Translations under genes and position numbers: made by a program | The notes under the pieces: generated by a model | What the model saw: only the letters and a program-made list of their open reading frames with translations | What the model was told of the DNA's origin: nothing | The model's database searches: none | In this document: piece by piece, positions 18,281 through 26,311 of the stretch | How the letters are laid out: the number at the start of each line of letters is the position of its first letter | Position numbering within the stretch: position 1 is the stretch's first letter | Source: Cafeteria roenbergensis | Lineage: Eukaryota > Sar > Bigyra > Bicosoecida > Cafeteriaceae | NCBI GenBank assembly: GCA_008330645.1 | Contig: VLTN01000046.1 | Coordinates: 186,001-250,000 of the forward strand | Length of the DNA stretch: 64,000 nt | Direction of reading: 5' to 3'

Positions 18281-21200
18281 ATGTCCAGGGTGTTCGCCAG
18301 GTCGCTGGTTGAGTCGGCTGTCGCGCCAAGCGTGGCGGTGAGCCGCGTGCGCGGCGCGGCGGCGCGCTTTAGGGCTGCGAATCCCGGCCGTCCCGGCGCC
18401 CGGCCAGCGTCGTCGGCAGCCCCCTCAACGTTTGTGTCTTCCCACTTTGAGCTAGACCCGCAAGAGCTTTCTCGCGTCGTGAGCGCCCACGGGCTTGTGT
18501 CCAAGGACACCGCTGAGCACCTCATTGTCAAGGAGTGCCCGCTGTGCAAGCGGCCAGCGCGCGGCAAGGCCGACAATTTGTGGAAGCTTTACATCAAAAA
18601 GTCCTCCGGTGCGTTCTTCTGCCACCGCTGTGGCAGCGGCGGGTCTTGGTTCGACCTCAAGCGGCACCTCAAGGGCAAGGGGGCGGCGGACTCGCTTTCA
18701 GCCCCCGGCGGCAGCGCAAGCCCAGCAGCCGATGGGCCTGGGGCGCGCCTCGCCACCGTGGAGGGCGTGCTTGGCGCCTCGCGCTCGCTCCTGGACGAGG
18801 GCCGGTTCCCCTCCGTGCTGCAGTTCCTGACGGAGCAGCGCGGGCTGAGCGAGGCCACGCTCCGCAGGTACGCGGTCGGCGGCGCGTCGTGGCGCTTCGC
18901 CGACGAGACCGCCGCGCTTCCGGCCAGCGCTCCCGGGCTCTCGGAGCCCCTGTCGCGCCAAGTGGCCCGCCCCGGCGGCGTTGCGGCCGCCGCTGCCGCC
19001 GCTCGGCCATCCAGGCAGGCCGGCTCTGCCGCGCCTGCCCCTCCTACTCGCCTGTCCACGGTGGAGTTTCGGGAGCACGCGTGCGTGGTGCTTCCCTGGG
19101 GCGAGAGCGAGGCCGGGGCCAGCGCCACGGCGGCTGCAGAGGCGCTGATGCGCTCCGCGCAGGCCGTCAGGGGGGAGCGGGACGCCGGCTCTGCTGCTGC
19201 TGCTGCAGCGGCGGCCAGCAACGCGGCCCGTGCCGGGCTCTACCCTGCGTTGTCTTCGTCGTCGCAAACGGGGCGGGCCGGGTTGGCGGGACTGTCGGAG
19301 TCGTTGGCATCTGTGGCCAGGGTGAAGCTTCGCTCCGTCGCCGACAAGCGGCACCAGGCGATGGCCCCACGCGGCGGCGGATGGGGCCTCTTCGGCGCTC
19401 ACACCGTCCCGCAGGACGCCTCAGCAGTGGTGGTGACGGAGGGCGAGTTCGACGCCATGGCCGTTCACCAGGCCACCGGCGCCTTCGCCGTGTCGCTCCC
19501 CAACGGGGCGAGGTCCCTCCCCGTGCAGCTGCTTCCCTGGTTCGAGCGGTTCCAGCGGCTCTACTTGTGGATGGACGAGGACGGCCCCGGCTGGGAGGGG
19601 GCGCAGATGATGGCGCGCAAGCTGGGCACAGCGAGGTCCTTTCTCGTGCGCACATCGGACGGAGCGCCGCACGTGCCGGGGCACCTCCGCCCGGAGGGCG
19701 TCAGCACGGCAGAGCCGGGCGCAGACCTGCTGCCGGCGTCCACGGCGGGAGGAGCCAAGGCGGCCAAGGCGGCCAAGGACGCCAACGACGCGCTCCGCAC
19801 GGGCGGCGACCTGGCCGCCAGCCTGCTCGCCGCGAAGCCGCTGCCCCACACGCAGGTCGTCTCGTTCCGCGACCTGCGCTCTGCCGTGGTGCACGAAGTG
19901 ACGGACCGCGAGGCGCTCTCCGGCGACCCGATCAGGGTGCTGCCGTCGCTGCAGGCGCTGGTGAAGGGCCACCGCAGGGGCGAGCTGACGGTGCTGACGG
20001 GCCCCACGGGCGCCGGCAAGACCACGCTGCTCTCGCAGCTGTCCGTGGACCTGGCGGCGCAAGGAGTGCCCACGCTCTGGGGCTCGTTCGAGGTGAAGGC
20101 CACGCGACTGCTGCGGGCCATGATGCACCAGTACGTGGGCAGGTCGCTCGACGGGCTGCCGCGGGCCGAGGTGGAGGCGGCCGCGGACGCCTTTGAGCGG
20201 CTGCCCATCACCTTCATGCGCTACTTTGGCCCGACCGAGGTGGATGACGTCATCGACGCTATGCAGTACGCCACGTACGCGCACGACACAGCGCACATCG
20301 TGCTCGACAACCTGCAGTTCATGATGAGCGGATCGGCCCGGGTGAGTGGCCGCAGCGCACGCGCCGCCCCGCTGCGGGGCGCACACGCCGCCCCGGCGCG
20401 CACACGCCGCCCCGGCGCGCACACGCCGCCCCGGCGCGCACACGCCGCCCCGGCGCGCACACGCCGCCCCGGCGCGCACGAGCGCGCGAGCGTTTGCGCC
20501 GCGCCGTGCAGTTGCTCGCGCAGGCAGCGTGCGCGTGTGGCCCCGCTGCATCACCCGCAGCCTCGCCCCCACCCACCGGTTGTCACCCCCTGCGCGCTTC
20601 CCTCGCCTGAATCCTCTCGCGCGGCCTCCCGCTTGCGCCCTCGTTCGCAGGGGATGGACCGCTTTGAGGCGCAGGAGGCCGCAATCCACAAGTTCCGCGC
20701 GTTCGCCTCCGAGGCCAACGTGCACGTCACTCTGGTGATTCACCCCCGCAAGGAGCGCGACGGCGAGACGCTGGCCATGCACTCTGTGTTCGGCTCTGCC
20801 AAGGCCACGCAAGAGGCGGACACGGTGCTCATCCTGCAAAACGTCAACGGCTCCAAGGCTGTCGACGTCCGGAAGAACAGGTTTGACGGCGGCACGGGCA
20901 GCGTGCCGCTGGTGTTCGACCCGGCGGCCATGATGTACCGCGAGAAGGGCAGCGAGCCCATCCGCGGGGGCATCGCCAGCCTGCTCTCGGCGAGGGACGC
21001 GGATAGCGACACGCTGCCTGGACTGCGCGCGGCAGGTGGCGCAGCGGCGGTTTCGGCAGAGGGCGCAAGGGCGGCCCTGCAGGCTCTGGGGCTCGTGTCG
21101 GCGGACAAGCCCAGCGCTACGGCGCCGCCGCCAGGAACTCACGCCCATGTGGCGGCCACCTCGGCGGCGGGCGCAGCAACGCCGGCGCCGTCCCCCGAGG

Positions 21201-21727
21201 CGCGTGCCTTGGGCGGGAGCACGGAGGGAGCGAAGGCCGCGGCCGCGCCAGCCGACAGCCGACCTGCCCTCCCCAGCGCTGCGGCGACCGCTGCAGCAGC
21301 CCCTGCTGCCAAGGCGAGTCCAGCCGCCCCAGCAGAGCTCGGTGGGCCGACCGACCCTGCTTCGGATGAGATGGCCGCAGGCTCGCACCCGGCCCCGGCG
21401 TGCAGCGATGCGTCCGCGGGGCCAGCCGCCGCGAGCACGGCAGCGCCAGCCGCCGCGAGCACGGCAGCGCCAGCCGCCGCGAGCACGGCAGCGCCAGCCG
21501 CGCCCGCCCCAAGCCAGGGGGCGCCCAAGCGGCAGACCAGGCGCACCGCAGTGCCGGGTGGTTCCTATGCGGTCGCGGGGGCTGTTCCGGCCGTCCGGCG
21601 GCCGCTGTCGCAGTCTGCCGCGGCCGTCGTCGTCGACGGCGATGAGGACTTGGTTGTGGTCGAGCCGGACGCTGCTAGCGCCGATGTGACCACTGAGTGG
21701 CCCGAGGACGACATTCTGACAGGCTGA
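18281..21727 (+). CDS. TWNK: Twinkle-like mitochondrial primase-helicase (2 exons)
   Basis: Replicative DNA helicase of mitochondrial (possibly also plastid) DNA. Exons are 18281-20341 and 20651-21727, giving 1045 aa. The N-terminus is Arg/Ala/Ser-rich like a transit peptide. A zinc-ribbon follows (CPLC at 86-89, CHRC at 114-117), then TOPRIM with TEGEFD near 387 and DED at 432-434, so primase-type parts are retained. A RecA-like helicase has Walker A GPTGAGKT (574-581), SFEVKATRLLR, IVLDNLQFMM, LVIHPRKE, GSAKATQEAD and KNRFDGGTG, which are Twinkle hallmarks. The last 270 or so residues are an Ala/Pro-rich tail with a 24-bp repeat and an acidic end, unusual for the family. The intron (309 nt, GTGAGT...CGCAG, phase 0) has no in-frame stop, so unspliced mRNA would insert 103 residues in the helicase core. 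It converges on the LYR gene 28 bp away. Confidence 0.9.
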   Translation: MSRVFARSLVESAVAPSVAVSRVRGAAARFRAANPGRPGARPASSAAPSTFVSSHFELDPQELSRVVSAHGLVSKDTAEHLIVKECPLCKRPARGKADNLWKLYIKKSSGAFFCHRCGSGGSWFDLKRHLKGKGAADSLSAPGGSASPAADGPGARLATVEGVLGASRSLLDEGRFPSVLQFLTEQRGLSEATLRRYAVGGASWRFADETAALPASAPGLSEPLSRQVARPGGVAAAAAAARPSRQAGSAAPAPPTRLSTVEFREHACVVLPWGESEAGASATAAAEALMRSAQAVRGERDAGSAAAAAAAASNAARAGLYPALSSSSQTGRAGLAGLSESLASVARVKLRSVADKRHQAMAPRGGGWGLFGAHTVPQDASAVVVTEGEFDAMAVHQATGAFAVSLPNGARSLPVQLLPWFERFQRLYLWMDEDGPGWEGAQMMARKLGTARSFLVRTSDGAPHVPGHLRPEGVSTAEPGADLLPASTAGGAKAAKAAKDANDALRTGGDLAASLLAAKPLPHTQVVSFRDLRSAVVHEVTDREALSGDPIRVLPSLQALVKGHRRGELTVLTGPTGAGKTTLLSQLSVDLAAQGVPTLWGSFEVKATRLLRAMMHQYVGRSLDGLPRAEVEAAADAFERLPITFMRYFGPTEVDDVIDAMQYATYAHDTAHIVLDNLQFMMSGSARVSGRSARAAPLRGAHAAPARTRRPGAHTPPRRAHAAPARTRRPGAHERASVCAAPCSCSRRQRARVAPLHHPQPRPHPPVVTPCALPSPESSRAASRLRPRSQGMDRFEAQEAAIHKFRAFASEANVHVTLVIHPRKERDGETLAMHSVFGSAKATQEADTVLILQNVNGSKAVDVRKNRFDGGTGSVPLVFDPAAMMYREKGSEPIRGGIASLLSARDADSDTLPGLRAAGGAAAVSAEGARAALQALGLVSADKPSATAPPPGTHAHVAATSAAGAATPAPSPEARALGGSTEGAKAAAAPADSRPALPSAAATAAAAPAAKASPAAPAELGGPTDPASDEMAAGSHPAPACSDASAGPAAASTAAPAAASTAAPAAASTAAPAAPAPSQGAPKRQTRRTAVPGGSYAVAGAVPAVRRPLSQSAAAVVVDGDEDLVVVEPDAASADVTTEWPEDDILTG
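20379..20482 (+). repeat. 19-bp minisatellite inside the Twinkle intron
   Basis: About five near-perfect units of a CACACGCCGCCCCGGCGCG type lie inside the intron at 20342-20650. Three units make 57 bp, so the frame stays open through the array. Confidence 0.8.
21422..21500 (+). repeat. 24-bp repeat in the Twinkle tail
   Basis: Three units encode AAASTAAP octamers in the disordered C-terminal tail. It is a coding minisatellite with no sign of function. Confidence 0.75.
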
Positions 21728-21755
21728 GGGCCTGCCAGGGCAGCTGTTCGCAGCG

Positions 21756-22179
21756 TCACGCGCGCGTGCCGGCCGGCTGCGAATCGCCCGGCTGCTTCCA
21801 AATATCGGTGACATTTTTGCGAAGCATGAGCTGTATCACATCGCGCGGCTGCTGGTGCAGCGCCTCAAGCGCGCGCACCCCTTCTCGAGCTGCGACAAGC
21901 ACACGGAGGCGACAATCAGCGAGCCCGGTCGACGACCCGTCGCTGCAGGCGCGGGGCAACAGCCCGGGGCCGCGCCCCACCTCTCCAAGACACGGGAGGC
22001 CATCTGCCCTTACCTTGCTGAAGCAGCTCTTCGGAAGGACCGTCGCGCTCGCGACGAATCAGATAGTGTGCGGCAATCTTCACGTTCAGCTCGAGCTTGG
22101 CATCGATGTGGCGGACAGGGAGAGCCCGGCAGGCCCGGATCGCGCGCCGGTACAGGGATTTTGCCTCAGCCAACGCCAT
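21756..22179 (-). CDS. LYR-motif mitochondrial protein, small two-exon gene
   Basis: Exons 22179-22014 and 21889-21756 join across a 124-nt intron (GTAAGG...TCGCAG, phase 1) into 99 aa. The N-terminus is MALAEAKSLYRRAIRACRAL, with the LYR tripeptide followed by helical, Arg-rich sequence (IRRERDGPSEELLQQ), then REGVRALEALHQQPRDVIQ from exon 2. LYR proteins are small matrix adaptors that bind acyl-carrier protein and serve Fe-S cluster delivery or respiratory-complex assembly. Which LYRM this is cannot be told. The gene converges with Twinkle (stop 28 bp away) and is divergent from the phospholipase B-like gene. Both exons lie within longer meaningless frames and are easily missed. Confidence 0.7.
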
Positions 22180-22498
22180 GGCCAGAAGCAACGAGTCTCT
22201 CGTCCCGCGGCGTGTGCGGTCGCAGCGCACGCGGTGACCCTGTGTTCGACAGAGCTGGGGGCAATTTGTTTGTTTGTTCGTTTTTGTGAGGAGGGTTCGA
22301 TGCCCGCGACAGCGCGGTGGCACCGCAGAGTTGCCGCCCGTGTAGTTGCCGTCTCCGTCGCCGCCCCCTTGCGGGCCCCCCGTGCTGCTGGCGATGGACT
22401 GGGCGCGACGGGGCGACACACGCGGGCAGAGCCTCGAACCGAACGAGCGTCGGCAACCGCAGCACACGCGTGGAAGCGCCCGCGCCATCGTTCCGGGA
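22180..22498. promoter_or_regulatory. Divergent intergenic region (LYR gene / phospholipase B-like gene)
   Basis: A 319-bp gap between two divergent starts, expected to carry both promoters. A T-rich stretch (GTTTGTTTGTTCGTTTTTGTG at about 22265-22287) stands out against the GC-rich surroundings. No TATA box is clear. Confidence 0.4.
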
Positions 22499-24349
22499 AT
22501 GCAGCGGCTTGCAGCAGTGTTATGGTGTGCGACGCTGGCCCTGGCGACGGGCGCGGCTCCCGGCGAGGTGGTGTGGACCTCGGCGGTGCGTGACGCGCGC
22601 AGCGGCAACTGCTGCACCATCGCCGCCGGAAAGGTTCCCGGAGCCGTAGCAGTGGCAGGGTACACGAAGGGCGTGGAAACGACAGGTTGGGACGTGATCC
22701 AGGTCGAGACAGCGGCGTCGGCCAGTCCCGCGGACGCGGGCTACGCTGCGGGCTTGCTCGAGGGGAGCAGCACGCAGGCGCGGATCTACGCCGCGTCGCA
22801 GAACTTCGCCGCGACGTTTTTCAAGGGGACAAACCGGAGCGTGGCCAACGACTGCGTTTTGTCCTTCGTGGACGCGCAGTGGGCGTGGCTGCAGGAGCAG
22901 GCGCGCGTCCCGTGCTCGCAGCGGGCCAACGCGACGGAGTGCCGCTACTGGGACAACGTGCTGGCGTCCGTGGAGCAGGCGAGGGGCGTCTACGACGGCT
23001 ACGTGGCGGCTGCGCCGGCGGGGCAGCATCTGTCGTGGCAGGAAGTGTACCAGCTCGCTAACGGGGGCGACCTGGAGGACCTGCTGCGAGCCTTCCCGGA
23101 CAGCGAGTGCCACCAGGCGCGGCAGCTCGCGGGGGAGCGCGGGCCGCTCTGGAAGCGGGCGCTGGCGCTGGCTCGGGGGGCCTCGCCCCCGGAGTGGCGC
23201 GCTCTCCGCGGCCCGGACATGCCGGAGAGCGTGCGGCGAGGCATGAGCTGCTCGGGCTTCGTCAGGCTCGTGCCGGAGGCGCCCCGCGCCGAGCGAGGGC
23301 TGCTCGGTGCCCCCCGCGGCTCTGCCGTCCACGCGGGCTCTGCCGGATTCGCGGGCTCCGCCGGATTCGCGGGCTCTGCCGGATTCGCGGGCTCCGCCGC
23401 GGCGGAGGTGCTGACGGGCCACACGACGTTTAACGACTACCAGTTCATGCTTCGCGTGTTCAAGGTGTACACGATGCGGCTGCCGGGCGCGCGCGCCGAG
23501 ACGACGTCCTTCTCTGCGCGGCCGGGGGACCTGCACTCGAAGGACGACTGGTACGCTCTGACGTCGAACCTGACCGTGATCGAGACCTCGCTCACCGTGT
23601 TCGACAGGGCCATCTACAAGGCGCTGCGGCCGGGCACCGTGCCCTGCTGGATCCGCGTGTCCGTCGCCAACAGGCTGGCCGGCACAGCCGAGGAGTGGGC
23701 GGGGGTCTTCGCGGCGCACGCGTCTGGCACGCACAACAACGACTGGATTGCCACGGACTACAACGCGGCTCTGCGCGGGGACGCGGCCTCCGTGTCGTGG
23801 CGGGTCAACGAGATGCCGGGGCTGCTGGTTAGCTGGGACGCGACGCCGGCGCTGCGCGCGGACGGCATCCTCTACTCGGTGAACATCCCGAACGACACGC
23901 GAATCTTCAGGCTGTCGGGGTACAACCGCACCGGGTTCAACTTCACGGAGGACCCGCGGGCGCGAATCTTCCGGCGGGACGGGCCGGGCGTGCGCTCCCA
24001 GTGGGACCTGCGGCAGCTGATGATCAGCAACAACTACAAGACGGACCCCATCTCCGCGGGGCACCCCTGCAACGCCATTTCGGCACGGTGCGACCTGCCC
24101 CCCTCTGGCGGGGCGAAGCATTCACCCTACGCGTTCGGCGGAATCGATGCCAAAGTCATCGGGGTCGCGAATCTCACCGCGCCCGGGGGGCCGGTCGCGA
24201 CGGTCCAGTCCTCCCCCACGCACGAAACGCAGCCAGTCTTTGACTTTGCCCAATGGGACAACGTTCCTCAAGCAGGCATGCCTCAGCGGTGGCCATTTGC
24301 GTTTCAGGTCATCTCGCCTGACCGCGAGGCAGGACGGCTGCTCGACTGA
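22499..24349 (+). CDS. Phospholipase B-like (PLBD/laminal-type) lysosomal hydrolase
   Basis: A 616-aa secreted or lysosomal Ntn-hydrolase-fold protein. The ATG at 22499 starts a clean signal peptide (QRLAAVLWCATLALATG). Family landmarks in order: GYTKGVETTGWDVIQVET; the segment ending in MSCSGFVRLVP, whose Cys (residue 251) fits the N-terminal nucleophile exposed by autocleavage; GHTTFNDYQFMLRVFKVY; NLTVIETSLTVF; WIATDYNAAL; and the C-terminal NAISARCDL and YAFGGIDAKV regions. Several N-glycosylation sites (NRSV, NATE, NLTV, NRTG) suit the secretory route. Just after the nucleophile an Ala/Gly insert made of an 18-bp repeat separates it from the GHTTFNDYQ strand, which is usually much closer. 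No intron is apparent. Confidence 0.85.
   Translation: MQRLAAVLWCATLALATGAAPGEVVWTSAVRDARSGNCCTIAAGKVPGAVAVAGYTKGVETTGWDVIQVETAASASPADAGYAAGLLEGSSTQARIYAASQNFAATFFKGTNRSVANDCVLSFVDAQWAWLQEQARVPCSQRANATECRYWDNVLASVEQARGVYDGYVAAAPAGQHLSWQEVYQLANGGDLEDLLRAFPDSECHQARQLAGERGPLWKRALALARGASPPEWRALRGPDMPESVRRGMSCSGFVRLVPEAPRAERGLLGAPRGSAVHAGSAGFAGSAGFAGSAGFAGSAAAEVLTGHTTFNDYQFMLRVFKVYTMRLPGARAETTSFSARPGDLHSKDDWYALTSNLTVIETSLTVFDRAIYKALRPGTVPCWIRVSVANRLAGTAEEWAGVFAAHASGTHNNDWIATDYNAALRGDAASVSWRVNEMPGLLVSWDATPALRADGILYSVNIPNDTRIFRLSGYNRTGFNFTEDPRARIFRRDGPGVRSQWDLRQLMISNNYKTDPISAGHPCNAISARCDLPPSGGAKHSPYAFGGIDAKVIGVANLTAPGGPVATVQSSPTHETQPVFDFAQWDNVPQAGMPQRWPFAFQVISPDREAGRLLD
23334..23399 (+). repeat. 18-bp repeat (GSAGFA units) in the phospholipase B-like gene
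   Basis: About 3.5 in-frame units of GCGGGCTCTGCCGGATTC type encode Gly-Ser-Ala-Gly-Phe-Ala just downstream of the presumed catalytic Cys. Confidence 0.8.
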
Positions 24350-24738
24350 GCGCAGACGGGCCGCCGCCCGCCTCGAGCGGTGCTCCCAGGCTAGGGTGGG
24401 TTGTCTTGCGGTGCGTGCGGCGCGACTTTGCAAGTTGTTTCTCTCGTGCGGCCAGACCTCTGCGACACCAGCGAAGCGTCAACACACACTGGCCGGGGCA
24501 CCTGGGGCCGGTTGAGGGCCAGCGCCTGGAGCGCCTAGCGGCCATGGCCCACTCTGCCCACGCAGCCAACGGCTGTCCCGTCGGCCGGCGGCGTGCCGGA
24601 GCGGGATTCGGTGCCGAGGAACGCCCGCGGTGCTGGACATTGCCAGAGCAGAGCCGCATGACCACACACTCCCTCTCCTCGCTTGTCGTCCGACGGCACC
24701 GCCGGGCCTCCAGCCGGCGGGACCGGTCTTCGGCAGTC
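24350..24738. other. Intergenic, 389 bp
   Basis: Lies between the phospholipase B-like stop and the carrier ATG, both on the plus strand. I see no supported gene. It should hold the terminator of the first gene and the promoter of the second. Confidence 0.4.
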
Positions 24739-25921
24739 ATGAGCCAAGCGCACGCGCCTCAGCGCTCCAACCCTGCGAGGCAATTCCTCGCGGGGTCGCT
24801 GGCCGGAGTTGTCGCCTCGTCCGTTCTGACCCCGCTTGAGGTGGTCAAGACTCGCTTGCAGGCCTCGGGCGCCACCCGCATGCGCTTGGACAAAATCCTG
24901 GTCAACATCATGAAGACAGAGGGGATCCGCGGCCTGTGGCGTGGCGTTGGGATCAACGTGCTCGGAGTGGCTCCAGCTCGGGCGGTGCACTTCAGCGCGT
25001 ACAACTATTTCAAGACCCAGGCGGGCGACAACTTCGGCATCCATGGGACGCCGCAGCACCTACTTGCGGGCGCGATGGCAAGCTGCACAGCAGCTACGGG
25101 TGAGCTTCGACGCAGAGGTCCTCCCCAGGGCGGAAGCGCCGGCTGCCGTCGACAGTTCCGCGACGAGCTGCAAATCGCGACCGGACGCACCTCGCGCACC
25201 GCCCAATGCCCAGCGGCTCGCCGCTGCTGCCGCAACGAGCAAGAGTCCGCTACGCTGCGCTTGCTGCCCCCCCCCCTCCCCCCGCGTGCGCCCCCGTGAG
25301 TGGGTCAGCCTGTTCCAATTGCTGCCCAGCTCTCCCGTGTCGCCGCTTCCGACCGCAGTGACTTCGCCCATTTGGGTCATCAAGACGCGGGTGCAGCTGC
25401 AGCGCGCCCCGATCAAGGGGCAGGCCATGACCGCGGCGGAGATGGCCTACGCCACGCCGCTCAGCGCGATCCGCGCCATTGCCAAGACGGAGGGGTTTCC
25501 GGGCTTTTTCCGCGGGCTCACCGCGAGCTACCTCGGTGTGGGGGAGTCCGCCATGCAGTTCGCGCTGTACGAGGCCCTGCGCGGCGCGTACCTGCGCGCG
25601 TACCACCCCCGCGGCGGGCCGGAGGAGCGCGCCTCGCTGCCCATGGGGGCCAGCCTCGTGCTCGGCGCGGCCGCCAAGCTCGTCGCCTCGGCCGTCACGT
25701 ACCCCCACGAGGTCGTGCGCACCCGCATGCGCGAGATCCCTCCAGAGGGCTCCGGCGGGCGGCCCGTGTACGGCTCCGTGGTGTCCACAGTGAAGACAGT
25801 GCTGCGGCAGGAGGGCGTCCGCGGCCTCTACGGCGGCATGCTGCCTCACCTGGTGCGCACAGTGCCCAACGCCGCAATCCTGCTCCTCGTCGTGGAGGCA
25901 GTGTCCGGCAGGGGGCTGTGA
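24739..25921 (+). CDS. Mitochondrial carrier, pyrimidine-nucleotide type (SLC25A33/36, Rim2-like), 2 exons
   Basis: Exons 24739-25099 and 25359-25921 (intron 259 nt, GTGAGC...CGCAG, phase 1) give 307 aa, the usual carrier length. Three repeats carry the PX[DE]XX[KR] signature: PLEVVK, PIWVIK and PHEVVR. The second repeat reads PIWVIKTRVQLQ, followed after a loop by GFFRGLTASYLGVGES and FALYEAL. The Trp in PIW and the RGLTASY...ES block are what I associate with the pyrimidine nucleotide carriers of the inner membrane, which feed mitochondrial DNA and RNA synthesis. Another nucleotide or folate-type carrier cannot be fully excluded. Confidence 0.85.
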
Positions 25922-26311
25922 GAGTCCGGCGCACCAGCCGCCCTCGCAGCGCCACCGCCTGCAAGCCCCGCCGCCCCGCCCCCCCAGCATGCCCTGCGTC
26001 TTCCACATCCGTCCACCCACCCATCCATCCGTCCTCCATCCCCCTCCTCTGTGTTACCTGCGTTCGTGGCCTGCGTGTGATGCTGCCCCAGCGGCGCGCG
26101 TTCGCTTGTCAACCCAATGTTGTGCAGTCGCGCAGAGCGATGCCGCTGAAGCGCATTGCGGGCCGGCAAGCTTCACACTCTGCGCGACGGCCGCTTGCCT
26201 GGGCTCTGAAGCCGCACGAGCCGACCACTCGAGCCATCGGCAGCCACCACGCCAGTCGTCACGAAGGCGAGCCCCCGGGCCGACGTCGCCGCCTCGTCAT
26301 CCGGCGGCCGG
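25922..26311. other. Convergent intergenic, 390 bp
   Basis: Tail-to-tail gap between the carrier and the 5'-nucleotidase-family gene. It contains a pyrimidine-rich stretch with CCATCC/CCACC repeats at about 26012-26048. No gene was seen. Confidence 0.4.

Noticed and set aside
19421-21814. Long minus-strand frame opposite Twinkle
   Set aside because: It is the antisense of strongly conserved Twinkle motifs and crosses the Twinkle intron; composition artefact.
24309-24740. Minus-strand frame upstream of the carrier gene
   Set aside because: Arg/Ala shadow sequence without a domain, overlapping the expected carrier promoter.
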